Counted from the first letter of the stretch, positions 17,839 to 27,352 are shown. The stretch: DNA of 64,000 nucleotides from Peterkaempfera bronchialis (GCF_003258605.2 NZ_CP031264.1:5084001-5148000), one strand, 5' to 3'. Made by a program: numbers and translations. The notes: a model not told the origin generated them from the letters alone.

Positions 17839-19083
17839 TCACGCCAGGGCGAGGAAGGTGTCCCAGTGCGGTGCGAGCGCGCTGCCCGTGCCGATGGTGT
17901 GCAGGGCGAGGGCCGCCCCGGCGGCTCCGTCGAGGAGTTCCGGGTCGTGGTCGCTTCGGTCGAGCGCGGTGATCAGACGGCTGGCCAGGTACGGCAGCTC
18001 CGCAGCGATCTCGGGGTTGTCCGTCTCGGTGGCCATCCGCCATGCGGCGTGCAGCAGTCCGGCCATGCCGTGGCACAGCCCGATCTCAGGGAGCTTGGCC
18101 AGTTGCAGTGGGTCGCGCAGGGCCGCGAGAATCGCGCTCTCGGCGGCCTGCACGCGTGCCGGGTCGCCAAGAGCGAGCCCAGCCAGCTGCTGAGCGCGGG
18201 CGGTGCCGCCGACTCCGTAGCACCAGGATGGCCGGGGGCGAAGGCCAGAGTGGACGTGGCCGTCGGTCGTCTGCTCCACGGTGATCTGGCCGGGCCACCA
18301 AGGGCTGGTCTCGTCGCCTTGGCGCCACTGGTCGGTCCAGGCACAGATTCGCTCGACGGCATCGGCCATGCCGGGCAGGGTCAGGCCATGGAGCAGGGCC
18401 TTGGACAGCACGGACAGGGTGGAGCCGATGCCGTGGGCGAGCCCGAAGTTCCCGTGGCCGCCGGGATATTCGGCGTGGGGTGCGCCGGTGGGCGCAACGT
18501 TCATCCACCAGGGCGGCAGTCCGCTCGGGTCGGGCATGGGCTCGGTCAGGCGTACCAGGTAGGCCAGCGCATCCTGAGTGATCTCGTGGCGGGGGTGGCG
18601 GCTCAGGTGGTAGGCGCCAAGCCCTGACAGGCCCTGGATCAGATCGAACTCTTCCATGGGAGGCCGCTCGGCGCGGTCGATGCGGTGATGGGCTGCTGCG
18701 AGGCGGTTCCGGGTGACGGTGAGGGTCGCCGCATCCAGGCGCTCCAGGACGGGCAGGTACCGGCTCGATGCGCCGGCCACGCGATGCATGATGAAGGCGA
18801 GGGCGGGTGCGCCGAAGTACAGGTTCGCGTTGGCCGCCGCGCTGACTTCACCGTGCACGGCCGTGGCCAGCCAGGTGTGCGCGGTGTCCCAGTCGCCGTG
18901 GCCGGTCCGGGCACGCTCGATGTGTAGCAGGGCGATGCCCGAGGCTCCTCCGGCGAGCGACTGCGGCCAGGCTCGGCCGCCGTCGGGTCGGCCGCCGGGC
19001 CACACGGTTTTGGGGTCGGCCAATGCGTCGGCCAGACGGTCGGCGGTCGACAGCGCGGTGGAGGCGAGAGCTGTCGTGGTCAC
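17839..19083 (-). CDS. lanC: LanC-type lanthionine synthetase (cyclase)
   Basis: 414 residues from GTG 19083 (AGGAGG five bases upstream; the start overlaps the lanB stop). Zinc ligands are in S-W-C-Y-G-V-G-G and L-C-H-G-M-A-G, the Cys and Cys-His of LanC; the H-G-N-F-G-L-A-H-G segment is the catalytic His region. The enzyme adds Cys thiols to dehydrated Ser/Thr of the precursor to form (methyl)lanthionine rings in the cytoplasm. Confidence 0.92.
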   Translation of the reverse strand: MTTTALASTALSTADRLADALADPKTVWPGGRPDGGRAWPQSLAGGASGIALLHIERARTGHGDWDTAHTWLATAVHGEVSAAANANLYFGAPALAFIMHRVAGASSRYLPVLERLDAATLTVTRNRLAAAHHRIDRAERPPMEEFDLIQGLSGLGAYHLSRHPRHEITQDALAYLVRLTEPMPDPSGLPPWWMNVAPTGAPHAEYPGGHGNFGLAHGIGSTLSVLSKALLHGLTLPGMADAVERICAWTDQWRQGDETSPWWPGQITVEQTTDGHVHSGLRPRPSWCYGVGGTARAQQLAGLALGDPARVQAAESAILAALRDPLQLAKLPEIGLCHGMAGLLHAAWRMATETDNPEIAAELPYLASRLITALDRSDHDPELLDGAAGAALALHTIGTGSALAPHWDTFLALA

Positions 19084-21983
19084 GGTGTCCTCCTCGCTCG
19101 TGCTGTCCAGCTCAGGGCGGCGGCCCTGGCCAAGTGCAGGTGCGTGCGCTCCTCGGGCAGGTCCGGCCCGTGCATCCGGACCTGGTGGAGGTGCAGCAGG
19201 TCCGGCAGCAGATCCTGGGGCTGCATGGCCGCGCCTGTGAGCACGCGGCGGTAGGCGGTCAGTGCCCCGCGTCGCGCGGACCAAGCCGTGGCAATGGCCT
19301 TGCTCAAGTCCGCGGGGCGGGTGTTCACCAGGTCGACGGCTTGGCGGTAGACGGCGCGTGGCGGAGCGGCCGGGGTGGTGCGGGTGTGCTCGATGAGCCA
19401 GTGCATCGCCGCAGCGCTGTCACCGAGCAGGCCGGTGGCGATGTCGACCATGCTTGCAGCAGTCATCGCGCGGGCGTCCAGGACGCCCGTCCCGGCCTGG
19501 GCGGCGAGTTGAGCCAGAGCGGCGGCGGAGTCGGCGGCGAAGTACCGCTCGGCCGCGTCGATCGCGGTGGGACCACCGAACCGCGAGGTCTCCGGGTGGT
19601 AGGTCTCCACGCTGGCGTGGGTGATCAAGCCGTGGCGCCGGAGCCGGCGGGTCCACTCGCCGATGTGCTCGAAGACGCTGCCGAGGGCTCCGGGCGCGCA
19701 CATCAGGCGAACACGAAGGTGGTTGTCAGGGTCTCGGTAGCGGACGAACCACCATTGGGGGGCGCCCAGTTCTTCCAGCAGGGTCGGCAGGTGTCGGGCC
19801 AGGAGCGGGTTCTGCCGGTCGCGGTGTCCGTGGAGCTGGAGGTAGACGCGATTGTCGCAGCCGGGCAGGTGGCCGTGCTCACGGCTGACGACGTGCCCCG
19901 GCGCCCGGACCGGGGCGACGTTCTGGTCTGCGACCAGGGGAATGGCGACTTCGTGTGCTCGGCCGCCGGTCCACCCCAGGTCCTGGGGTTTTGGTGCGGG
20001 GCGCAGCGTCACCTTGCCGTCGCGGTCCAGGTGCGTGCGCAGCAGTGCCCGGTGTGAAGGCTCCGCCAGGTCCAGGGCTATGCACTGATCGGCCTCGCTC
20101 AGGTAGACCCGCTCAGGCAGCTGCACGTCATGGCGCCATTGGGTCAGGGCCTCGTCCCACTGCGGCCACGGTGCTGACGCGGCGGGCAGATCTTCACTGG
20201 TGAGGAGCCAGCGGGCCGGGGACAGGATCGTGCGTCCGTAGCGCAGAGCAGGCAGAAAAGGCAGGTTGGAAGCGGCGGTGCCCCACATGAATCCGGTGCA
20301 CGGGACGGCGAGCGCGACGGGTGCCTCGGCAAGGAACCGGGCCAGCGGATGGGAGTGGTGGCCCAGGTCCACGGCGTTGAGCAGCAGCGTGTGCACCGGG
20401 CGGCGGCGCGAGAGGGAGACCAGGTGCAGTTGTTCGGCGTCGGCGGTGACCGCCAGATCCGTCACGGGGACGAGGCTGGTGTCCGGACTCTGGTAGTCGC
20501 CGAGCGAGATCACCAGCTCGGTCGCCTGTGGGGCGCGTGCGACGTTCTCAGCGCGGACGGACAGCGGGGTGGAGCTGATCTGCGCGACGATTGCGCTTCG
20601 GTGCACTCCGGGCAGCCCGGCGTACACCTCGGTCATGCGACGGCGGTCCTCGTTGTCCAGCATGCCCAGGAAGCGGCCGGCCGTAGCACCGGCCGAGCGC
20701 GCCACCCCGACGACGTGCAGGGCGAATTCGCCCTGCTGGAGAGCGGCAACGCTCGCGGCATCGATGCGTACGGTCAGTTCGGTGCTCGGCTGCACGGGGT
20801 GGTCAGGATCTGTGGTCGCCAGTTCCTCCAGGGCGGCATCGTCAAGCTCGACCTCAAGACGGCGCTGCACCCCGGCGGCGTAGGCGAGCCTGATGAGTCG
20901 GCTGTCGCGCTCCGGCGACGGGGAGGGCGTCGGCGCGGTGGTGGCCCCGAGGAAGCCGGGCGGGTATCCGAGCGTTTCGATGGCGTCCAGGACGGGGACG
21001 GTCGCCCGTGGCCCGTACCGTTCCAGGAAGCGTCCGTGCCACTCGGGCCAGCCGGTCAATGCCGCTCGGGAAGCGAGGCGGGTGAGTGCCTTCGCTGCCG
21101 CTGCCGCCTCCTGCACCACCGCCTTGGGTACGGTCAGGTCCCAGTCCATCCGCAGGTCGAGCGCCGTTCCGGGGGTCTCACGTATCTCTGCTGCCTCGGC
21201 GGGAGTGAGGTGCTGTGCGTGGTCGAGGAGGGCGGCGAGGGGGTCAGTGACGGTCATCGCCGGGCGGAGACTGGTGAGGAGGACCCGTTGCTTGACCAAG
21301 CCTTCGAGGAGCTTGTCGATCGCGGCGAGCGGCGCGCTCGGGAAGCCGGCGGAGAGCTTCGCAGCGAGGTCGCTCCACAGGATCGGGGTCCGCGCGCCGT
21401 CCAGGGCTTCGCGGACCGGCGCGGTCACGCGAACGTGCACGTGCTCCGGTCCTCCGTCGGTGGTTCCGCTCGGGCGGTGCTCGATCACAACGTGCCCGTC
21501 GCGTTCGACAGCGAGGGTGGACGTGAGCAGCAGCAGGTAGGGCCGCAGTGCCGGGTGCTGCTCGAAGCGGCCGATGAGGGCCGTGCAGCGTGCCGCGTCG
21601 GGCCTGGGGACGGCGTGGTGCCTGGTGCCTACGCGCAGCGCGGGCATGGTGCCTATCCGCGCGGCCCCGACCCCGGCGAACAGACCGAACGGGGTGGCGC
21701 GCGTGCGGGCGCGCAGCAGATAGCGCAGAACGGCGAGCACGGTGCGCCGTACGGCAGGGGCCGGAAGCGATCGATCGGCGCAGATCTGCTCCACCCTGCT
21801 CGCGAGATCCGGACTGGCGGCCGTGACGGCCATCGCGAAATCGGTGGCTTGCCAGATCTGTTGCAGCCACGCCCGCCACGACATCGTGTTCGCGGATGTG
21901 CTGACGAGGTCCGGCCAGACCGTCCGGTGATCGGGGTGCCATGCAGCCGCCCGGACCACTGCTGCATCAACGCAGCGGTACAT
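19080..21983 (-). CDS. lanB: Full-length lantibiotic dehydratase (LanB)
   Basis: 967 residues. The N-terminal glutamylation domain shows the usual LRYLLRARTRATPFGLFAGVG block near residue 95; the C-terminal third is the SpaB_C elimination domain (YLQLHGHRDRQNPLLARHLP, WWFVRYRDPDNHLRVRL, FGGPTAIDAAERYFAADS). The enzyme uses glutamyl-tRNA to activate Ser/Thr of the precursor and eliminates glutamate to leave dehydro residues (established for the family). ATG start behind GAGGAGG. Second gene after the precursor; stop overlaps lanC. Confidence 0.95.
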   Translation of the reverse strand: MYRCVDAAVVRAAAWHPDHRTVWPDLVSTSANTMSWRAWLQQIWQATDFAMAVTAASPDLASRVEQICADRSLPAPAVRRTVLAVLRYLLRARTRATPFGLFAGVGAARIGTMPALRVGTRHHAVPRPDAARCTALIGRFEQHPALRPYLLLLTSTLAVERDGHVVIEHRPSGTTDGGPEHVHVRVTAPVREALDGARTPILWSDLAAKLSAGFPSAPLAAIDKLLEGLVKQRVLLTSLRPAMTVTDPLAALLDHAQHLTPAEAAEIRETPGTALDLRMDWDLTVPKAVVQEAAAAAKALTRLASRAALTGWPEWHGRFLERYGPRATVPVLDAIETLGYPPGFLGATTAPTPSPSPERDSRLIRLAYAAGVQRRLEVELDDAALEELATTDPDHPVQPSTELTVRIDAASVAALQQGEFALHVVGVARSAGATAGRFLGMLDNEDRRRMTEVYAGLPGVHRSAIVAQISSTPLSVRAENVARAPQATELVISLGDYQSPDTSLVPVTDLAVTADAEQLHLVSLSRRRPVHTLLLNAVDLGHHSHPLARFLAEAPVALAVPCTGFMWGTAASNLPFLPALRYGRTILSPARWLLTSEDLPAASAPWPQWDEALTQWRHDVQLPERVYLSEADQCIALDLAEPSHRALLRTHLDRDGKVTLRPAPKPQDLGWTGGRAHEVAIPLVADQNVAPVRAPGHVVSREHGHLPGCDNRVYLQLHGHRDRQNPLLARHLPTLLEELGAPQWWFVRYRDPDNHLRVRLMCAPGALGSVFEHIGEWTRRLRRHGLITHASVETYHPETSRFGGPTAIDAAERYFAADSAAALAQLAAQAGTGVLDARAMTAASMVDIATGLLGDSAAAMHWLIEHTRTTPAAPPRAVYRQAVDLVNTRPADLSKAIATAWSARRGALTAYRRVLTGAAMQPQDLLPDLLHLHQVRMHGPDLPEERTHLHLARAAALSWTARARRTP

Positions 21984-22067
21984 ATGCCCCTCCTCTGGCC
22001 GCGCGGTTCCCGGCCGCGCCCATGGGCTGGGCGCGGCCGGAAGCCGCAGTGAACGCGATCGGTACTG

Positions 22068-22250
22068 CTACGGGCAGCTCACGCAGGCGGTCGCGCACGT
22101 GGAGTTGCAGCCGTCGTCCGTCAGGCGGATGAGCTGGTCCGCGGCGGGGCCGCCCTCGACGATGGTGATGTCCAGGTCGAAGCCGGTGAGGTCCTGCTGC
22201 TCGGCGGTCGGCTGCGCGGGCGCAACCGGGGGCTCCATCTGAACGGTCAT
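22068..22250 (-). CDS. lanA: FxLD-family lanthipeptide precursor
   Basis: 60 residues; AAGGAGG five bases ahead of the ATG. The leader carries the defining F-D-L-D motif followed by ITIVEGGP. The C-terminal core LTDDGCNSTCATACVSCP holds four Cys and several Thr/Ser for ring formation. Asp-Asp-Gly at the core start offers an Asp-Gly bond, the kind of site a PCMT-like enzyme turns into succinimide or isoAsp. It lies between the methyltransferase and lanB. Leader cleavage site is not obvious, and no dedicated protease or exporter gene is in the cluster. Confidence 0.93.
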   Translation of the reverse strand: MTVQMEPPVAPAQPTAEQQDLTGFDLDITIVEGGPAADQLIRLTDDGCNSTCATACVSCP

Positions 22251-22317
22251 ACATGCCTCCTTGGGGGCAGTTGGTTGATGGTGCACAGCCCGGTACCCGA
22301 GGCGGGGCCCGGGAGTC

Positions 22318-23523
22318 TCAGCGCCAGGTCGCCGTGACGATGCCGTGGCGTCGGCGTACGGCGTCCCGAGGGAGGGGCGAGGGAGCGGGGCCCGGCAGGT
22401 ACCGGAACGTCGCGGCTCCCCGGCGGCGGTGATCGTGGGCCCAGCGGCGGAGCAGCTTCACGTACTCGTCCGCGAGGGATTCGGCCTGCGGGCCGTGGGC
22501 GACCACGCCGCTCTCGAAGCCGCCGGTGTCCCCGTTCTCCCGGCGGGTTCGGTAGGCGATGCTGTCCTCGCTGACCAGGGCGGGCACGCCGAGCCGGGCT
22601 GAGGCTTCGATCAGTCCGCGCTCGATGACTTCCTTGTCCGCGTGCAGCCGGGCGACGCTGGGCAGGTTGAGCGTGAGGTACAGCTCCAACTCGTCGGGCA
22701 GGTCGTAGGCCGCGCCCGACCAGCGCTCCAGCCGGGGGGTGTCCAGGGCGTGGTCCAGAGCCTGGGCGTTGAGCGGCACCCGTACGTCGTCGGTCCGAAG
22801 GGCGACTCCGTCCCTCAGCATCGCCTTACGTTCCTCGGCGGCACCCTCGCCCTGCATGGGCACGAAGTGCGCCAGGCTGTAGGAGCGGCTGAGCAGGCCG
22901 TCACGGTCGCGGTCGAAAGCGATCGAGCGCGTCGTGCCGCATACCGTCAGCGGGACGACGAGCCTGCCCTTCTCGGCAAGTCCGCTGATCCACGACGGGG
23001 GGATGTCCCAGGCGGCTGCGGTGACCATGATCCGGTCGTACGGGGCCCCGTCGGGAACGCCGCACTCGCCATCGGCGACGACCGTCTTCACCTGGGTGTA
23101 TCCGGCGTTGTCCAGGCACAGGCGTGCCCGGTCGATGATGTCGCGGTCGATGTCGACGGTGGTGACGTCCCCGTCGGGGCCCACCAGTTCCTGGAGATAT
23201 GCGGCGTTGACACCGCCGGAGCCGATCTCCAGGACCTTCATGCCGGGCTCGATGCCGGCCTGCTCCAGCATCACGGCCTGGAGGTGGGCCGCAGACATGA
23301 CGCTGATGTCCAGGCCGTGCTCGTCCTTCTTCACCGGCACGGTGCGGTGCAGGTCGTAGGCGAGTTCCAGAGGCGCTTCCGGCGCGAACTGATGCCTGGG
23401 TACTGCGGCGAAGGCGGCGGCGACAGGCTCGGACTTGATCCCGTCCTGATCGCGGAGTGCGCGGACCATGTCCGCGCGCAGCCCGTCGGGATCGCGGACC
23501 GTCGAGTCATCGATGGCAGTCAT
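22318..23523 (-). CDS. PCMT-like O-methyltransferase of FxLD lanthipeptide system (LanS_A type)
   Basis: 401 residues. SAM-binding core: LEIGSGGVNAAYLQELVG (motif I), TTVDIDRDIIDRA (acidic loop) and VVADGECGVPDGAPYDRIMVTAAAWDIP. The N-terminal HQFAP and MSAAHLQAVMLEQAGI blocks are those of protein-L-isoaspartate methyltransferases. A C-terminal extension of about 170 residues is the FxLD-specific part. Relatives methylate an Asp of the lanthipeptide; loss of methanol gives a succinimide and then isoAsp. First gene of the operon, start preceded by AGGAG. Confidence 0.9.
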   Translation of the reverse strand: MTAIDDSTVRDPDGLRADMVRALRDQDGIKSEPVAAAFAAVPRHQFAPEAPLELAYDLHRTVPVKKDEHGLDISVMSAAHLQAVMLEQAGIEPGMKVLEIGSGGVNAAYLQELVGPDGDVTTVDIDRDIIDRARLCLDNAGYTQVKTVVADGECGVPDGAPYDRIMVTAAAWDIPPSWISGLAEKGRLVVPLTVCGTTRSIAFDRDRDGLLSRSYSLAHFVPMQGEGAAEERKAMLRDGVALRTDDVRVPLNAQALDHALDTPRLERWSGAAYDLPDELELYLTLNLPSVARLHADKEVIERGLIEASARLGVPALVSEDSIAYRTRRENGDTGGFESGVVAHGPQAESLADEYVKLLRRWAHDHRRRGAATFRYLPGPAPSPLPRDAVRRRHGIVTATWR

Positions 23524-23834
23524 CCGATTACCTACTCCTGTCGGGAGGTTGGTGCTTTCGGCAGCGGGCGGATACGCGCCGCCAGGCGACGGCGGCGTAC
23601 TCGTCGGCCGAGATCGTGTTGAACGCGTGGTCCGTACGGTCGCACGCCTCCTCCTCCCGGGAGCCGCCGACGGGCGGTCTGGCGGACGGGGTCGAGCGCC
23701 ACCCGTGGTTCCGCTCTGTGAGGACGAGTAGAGCGCAACTCTCCGTGTCGCGAGAGAGGCGTTCTGTAGTCCCGCCGTCGTCCCGCCTGTGCGCAGAGTA
23801 GGATCCCGGTCACTGTGAATGATGGGATTGGCCT
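23524..23834. other. Divergent intergenic region of the lanthipeptide cluster
   Basis: About 310 bp between the operon and its regulator, so promoters for both should lie here, but no clear -35/-10 pair stands out. One minus-strand frame is open across most of it and ends (TAA 23528-23530) four bases before the methyltransferase start; its final 40 codons are GC3-rich and protein-like (TDHAFNTISADEYAAVAWRR), yet it has no ATG, GTG or TTG start. Confidence 0.5.
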
Positions 23835-25148
23835 GTGGACGATCCGATCCGGCACCCCCTCACATATGCGAGGACACAGCGCGGGTTGACCCTGGAAGAG
23901 CTGGCCCGGCTGTGCCGCCGGGCCGCCGAGAAAGGCGGGCTCCGTTCGGGGATCGACCGTCAGCGGGTCTGGAAGTGGGAGAACCGGCAGGCGGAGCCGA
24001 GCCCTGAGTCGGAACTGCTGCTCGCCGACGCCTTGGGGGTCCCGGCCGAGGATGTCGAGCTGTTCGACTGGCCCGACTGGCTGCCCGGCCGCGACCTCCC
24101 CCGTCCCTTCGGTGCCGCGCACACCGTCCGCGCACTTCGAGAGGCCCAGGGAACCGCCATGGACCGCCGCACCTTCGTGACCTACAACGCGCTCTCACTG
24201 GCCGGGCTGGCCGCCGCATGGGCCCGAACCGAGCCGGGACGCCTCACCGCTGCGCTGAACGGCAAGACGGTCGATCCCGAACTTGTCGACGTGCTGGAGG
24301 CCAATGTCTCGCAGCTGACCACCCTGCCCACCGAACAGCGCCAGCACACGGCGAACCTGCTGGATGCCCACCTCACCACCGTGACCGGACTCATCGAGAA
24401 GGGCCGTTACTCCGAGGCCACCGGCCGGCGCCTGTACCTTCTGGCCGCCTCGCTGGCCACCACCTGGGGCTGGTACCGCTTCGACCAGGGGCGGCACTCG
24501 GCAGCGGCCCGCCTGTGGGACGCCGCCCTCCACAGTGCGCATGTCGCGGGGGACCGCGACTTCGGCGCCGGGGTGCTCAGCGACTTCGCGTACCAGTCCA
24601 CCTGGCTCGGCAACCCCAAGGCGGCCCTGAGCCCGCTTGGGCATGCGCTGTCGTACACCAGCCACCCCACCGCCCGATCCCTGCTGTTCCTGCGCAGGGC
24701 CAGGGCGCACGCCGCGCTCGGCGAAAGGTCGGACTGCTACCGGGACCTGACCGCTGCCGAGAACGAGCTGTCGATCACGGCATCCGAACCGGCACCCCGC
24801 TGGTGTGCCTGGATGAGCGTGGCCGACCTGGCCGTCGACTCCGGCCGGTGCATGCTCGATCTCGGGCGGCCGGACCTCGCCCATCCCCGGATTTCCGGCG
24901 GCGTGAGCCTCCTACCGCGTGCCCGGGACAAGACGCGCGGGATCTTCCTCGCCTACGAGGCGCGGAGCCTCCTGGAGTCCCGCGAGGTCGAGCAAGCTCT
25001 CGCGGTCAGCAGCGAAGCCCTTGAACTCGCCACCCGCATCGGAGCCGAGCGGTGCGTCACGCTGGTGCGAGGGCTCGCGCCGGGCTTCACGCGCCACAAG
25101 CAGGTGGACAGCGTCCCGGAGTTCCTGGAACGGCTCAGGACCTGCTGA
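23835..25148 (+). CDS. XRE-family regulator with TPR-like C-terminus, divergent from lanthipeptide operon
   Basis: 437 residues, GTG start. N-terminal helix-turn-helix spans TYARTQRGLTLEELARLCRRAAE to RQRVWKWENRQAEPSPESELLLADALGV (residues 9-70). After a linker with a twin-Arg-like MDRRTFVTYNALSLAGLAAA (seen widely in this regulator class, not an export signal here), the rest is helical TPR-type repeat (RYSEATGRRLYLLAASLATTWGWYRFDQG). Typical of Streptomyces regulators that may sense a peptide. Its position makes it the likely regulator of the cluster (inference). Confidence 0.88.
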   Translation: MDDPIRHPLTYARTQRGLTLEELARLCRRAAEKGGLRSGIDRQRVWKWENRQAEPSPESELLLADALGVPAEDVELFDWPDWLPGRDLPRPFGAAHTVRALREAQGTAMDRRTFVTYNALSLAGLAAAWARTEPGRLTAALNGKTVDPELVDVLEANVSQLTTLPTEQRQHTANLLDAHLTTVTGLIEKGRYSEATGRRLYLLAASLATTWGWYRFDQGRHSAAARLWDAALHSAHVAGDRDFGAGVLSDFAYQSTWLGNPKAALSPLGHALSYTSHPTARSLLFLRRARAHAALGERSDCYRDLTAAENELSITASEPAPRWCAWMSVADLAVDSGRCMLDLGRPDLAHPRISGGVSLLPRARDKTRGIFLAYEARSLLESREVEQALAVSSEALELATRIGAERCVTLVRGLAPGFTRHKQVDSVPEFLERLRTC

Positions 25149-25149
25149 A

Positions 25150-25272
25150 ACCGGCTGCGGCTTCCACGTCGCCGTCATCGACATGCCCGGCCACGGCGAC
25201 CGGCCGCGCACGGCGCACGACGAGCAGGAGATCGCCGCCAACGCGGGCAACGGCCTCGGGACGGTCGGGTAG
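25150..25272 (+). pseudogene. Fragment resembling an alpha/beta-hydrolase
   Basis: About 40 codons reading GFHVAVIDMPGHGDRPRTAH and ending in TAG. The V-x-x-I-D-x-P-G-H-G-D-R-P phrase is the strand-turn region near the start of alpha/beta-hydrolases. No start codon or nucleophile elbow is present, so it can only be a leftover. It sits at the edge of the scrapyard region. Confidence 0.35.
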
Positions 25273-25317
25273 GTTCACGGGGGTGTGTACGAGGCACTTC
25301 TGAAGGGGGGATCACTG

Positions 25318-25545
25318 GTGGACGTTGTGGCGATCATGGAAGCACTGGCTGAGCAGGGCATCACAGTGCTCTTCAAGGCCGACGCCGAGCGGATGGCAGA
25401 GCGGCGCAAGCCCTGGACATTCGTGGCCAGTGGCGCCCCTCTGCGTGACGACATCCTCGTGCGAACCGATGCCGCCTCGGTGGAGCAGTGCCTCAAAGCC
25501 TGCCTGCCCCGCCTGCGCGAACTGGGCTTTTCGCTGCCCGAGTGA
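25318..25545 (+). CDS. Small protein of unknown function
   Basis: 75 residues from GTG, with AGGGGGG about eight bases upstream. Sequence (VDVVAIMEALAEQGITVLFK, RKPWTFVASGAPLRDDILVR, CLPRLRELGFSLPE) looks like a compact alpha/beta protein with GC3-rich codons on this strand only. Not recognised. Lies between the XRE regulator and an IS481 remnant. Confidence 0.55.
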   Translation: MDVVAIMEALAEQGITVLFKADAERMAERRKPWTFVASGAPLRDDILVRTDAASVEQCLKACLPRLRELGFSLPE

Positions 25546-25589
25546 CGAGGGCACCGCCCGCGAGCGTCCCCGGGTTCACCGGCCGACTC

Positions 25590-26065
25590 GGGTGACGTCC
25601 GGGAGAGGGCCTCGGGGAGCCGAGGTTGGCGGCCGCCGTGATGAGAACGATCACGGTCGGCTGGCGCACGGATCCACTGCCGATTGGCAGAGCCGTCGGG
25701 GTCGAGGAACCGGCGGTGATTGATGCCCAAGCCCGACAGCCACCGGCCACGGTGCGTTCGCTGATCCGCATGCCCTGGCTTGCGAGTTCGAGCGCGATCC
25801 TGCGGGCGGACCACTTGTTGTCGCGCCGCAGTCTCTCGATCCGTTCGATGACCTCGGGCGGCGTTTGGGTCGGTGACGAGTGCGGGACGCTGGAGCGGTC
25901 CCGCAGCCCTGCCTCGCCGTACGTGTCGTGCCGGTTCTTCCACTTGGAGAGGCAGGCGCGCGAGACACCGACCTCGGCGGCGACGTGCGCGATTGGGCAG
26001 CTGTGGCAGCGCTCCACGAGCCGTCGGCGTCCCTCGATGGTCAAGGGGGCGTTCGCATGCGTCAC
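25590..26065 (-). pseudogene. IS481-family transposase remnant (N-terminal part, frameshifted)
   Basis: Starts on GTG overlapping the stop of the exporter gene. The first 110 codons (APLTIEGRRRLVERC, HVAAEVGVSRACLSKWKNRH, RLRRDNKWSARRIALELASQ) are the helix-turn-helix region of IS481 transposases. Near 25745 the reading moves to another frame (WLSGLGINHRRFLDPDG) and the match ends before the DDE catalytic domain. No terminal inverted repeats were found. Dead element. Confidence 0.8.
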
Positions 26066-27240
26066 TGGAGCACCTCGGTGCTCCGGCCGTCCGCGACCAC
26101 CGTGCGCAGGGGGAACGCGATGAGCAGCGCGACCGTGACTAGGAGCCCGCTTGTCCACAGCGGCCCGAGGTCCCCGACCGTGGAGCGGAGGGTGGTCGCG
26201 GCGATGAGTGGTCCAAGGGCTGCGCCGACGTTGAGTGCGGCGGTCGCATAAGAGCCGGCCATGGTGGGGGCTCCTGCCGCCTCATAGAGGACCCGCGTGA
26301 TCAGGGTGCTGCCCAGCGCGAACGACAGGGCTCCTTGCGCGAACACGAGGGCGAGCAGAGCGACCGGCTTGTCGGCCAGCAGGGCCAGGGCCAGCCAGCC
26401 GATGAGCAGCAGCGGACCGCCGACCGCGAGGACCAGGCCGGGGCGCTGGTCGGACAGTCGCCCGGCAGCGGTGACGCCGACGAAGGAGCCGACACCGAAG
26501 AGCACCAGAGCCACAGAGACCCACAGCTCGCCCAGTCCGGCGGTGTCGGTCACGACGGGGGCGAGGAAGGTGAAGCTTGCGAAGGTAGCCGCGTTCACCG
26601 ACGCGCCGAGCAGCATCACCAGGAGCAACCGCGGGCTCTTGAGCTGTGCGAGCTCCGCTCGCAAGGTCGGCCCCTCGCTCTCGTCTGCCTCCACAGGGCG
26701 CGCTGGGATTCCTGTGAGGACGCCGATGGCTGCGGGCAGGCAGAGAGCGGCGACAGCCCAGAACGTGGCCCGCCAGCCGAGTAGTGTGCCGAGGACCGCT
26801 CCCCCTGGGACCCCGGCGATCGTGGCCACCGTGGTGCCTGACAGCAGCACGGCCAGCGCCCGTCCCCTCTTGTCGGGCAAGACGAGCGCGGCGGCGGTCG
26901 TCATGGCTACGGCGAGGAATCCGGCGTTCGCGAGTGCTGCGACTACCCGGGTCGCGAACAGGACGGGGAAGTTCGAGGTGGCAGCGCCCATGGCGTGGGA
27001 TGCCAAGAACACGAGGACGAACCCAAGCAGGCTCGACCGTGCGGGCCAGTTACGGGCAAGTACTGCCATGAGCGGGGCCCCGACGATCATGCCCATCGCG
27101 AAGGCCGACGTGAGTGTGCCGGCTGTCCCGACGGTGACGTCGAGGTCTGAAGCGATGTCCGGCAAGAGGCCGGCGAGCATGAACTCCGAGGTACCCATGG
27201 CGAAGACCGCCATGGCAAGCAGATACAGCGCGAGAGGCAT
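26062..27240 (-). CDS. cmx: MFS chloramphenicol exporter, Cmx/CmlR family
   Basis: 392 residues from ATG 27240 (GGAG eight bases upstream; the 13 codons before it are unneeded). Twelve membrane helices. N-terminal LYLLAMAVFAMGTSEFMLAG and later LLSGTTVATIAGVPGG and LITRVLYEAAGAPTMAGSYA are characteristic of the Cmx/CmlR group, proton-driven pumps that expel chloramphenicol. A short leader reading frame and hairpin sit upstream, suggesting drug-responsive attenuation. The 3' end is joined to an IS481 remnant through a GTGA overlap, but the protein looks full length. Confidence 0.88.
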   Translation of the reverse strand: MPLALYLLAMAVFAMGTSEFMLAGLLPDIASDLDVTVGTAGTLTSAFAMGMIVGAPLMAVLARNWPARSSLLGFVLVFLASHAMGAATSNFPVLFATRVVAALANAGFLAVAMTTAAALVLPDKRGRALAVLLSGTTVATIAGVPGGAVLGTLLGWRATFWAVAALCLPAAIGVLTGIPARPVEADESEGPTLRAELAQLKSPRLLLVMLLGASVNAATFASFTFLAPVVTDTAGLGELWVSVALVLFGVGSFVGVTAAGRLSDQRPGLVLAVGGPLLLIGWLALALLADKPVALLALVFAQGALSFALGSTLITRVLYEAAGAPTMAGSYATAALNVGAALGPLIAATTLRSTVGDLGPLWTSGLLVTVALLIAFPLRTVVADGRSTEVLQ

Positions 27241-27352
27241 CGAGTGGCTCCGAGGCGAGGAGAAGCACGAGAAGGTCATCTCGTCACCGCGGCCAGCCCC
27301 ACGGGCACCCTCGTCCGACCGCAGAATGCGGCGCGGCGGCAGGGCTGCAAGC

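Noticed and set aside
23532-24122. Minus-strand 196-codon frame across the XRE regulator start
   Set aside because: Antisense to the well-supported regulator, lacks protein-like composition.
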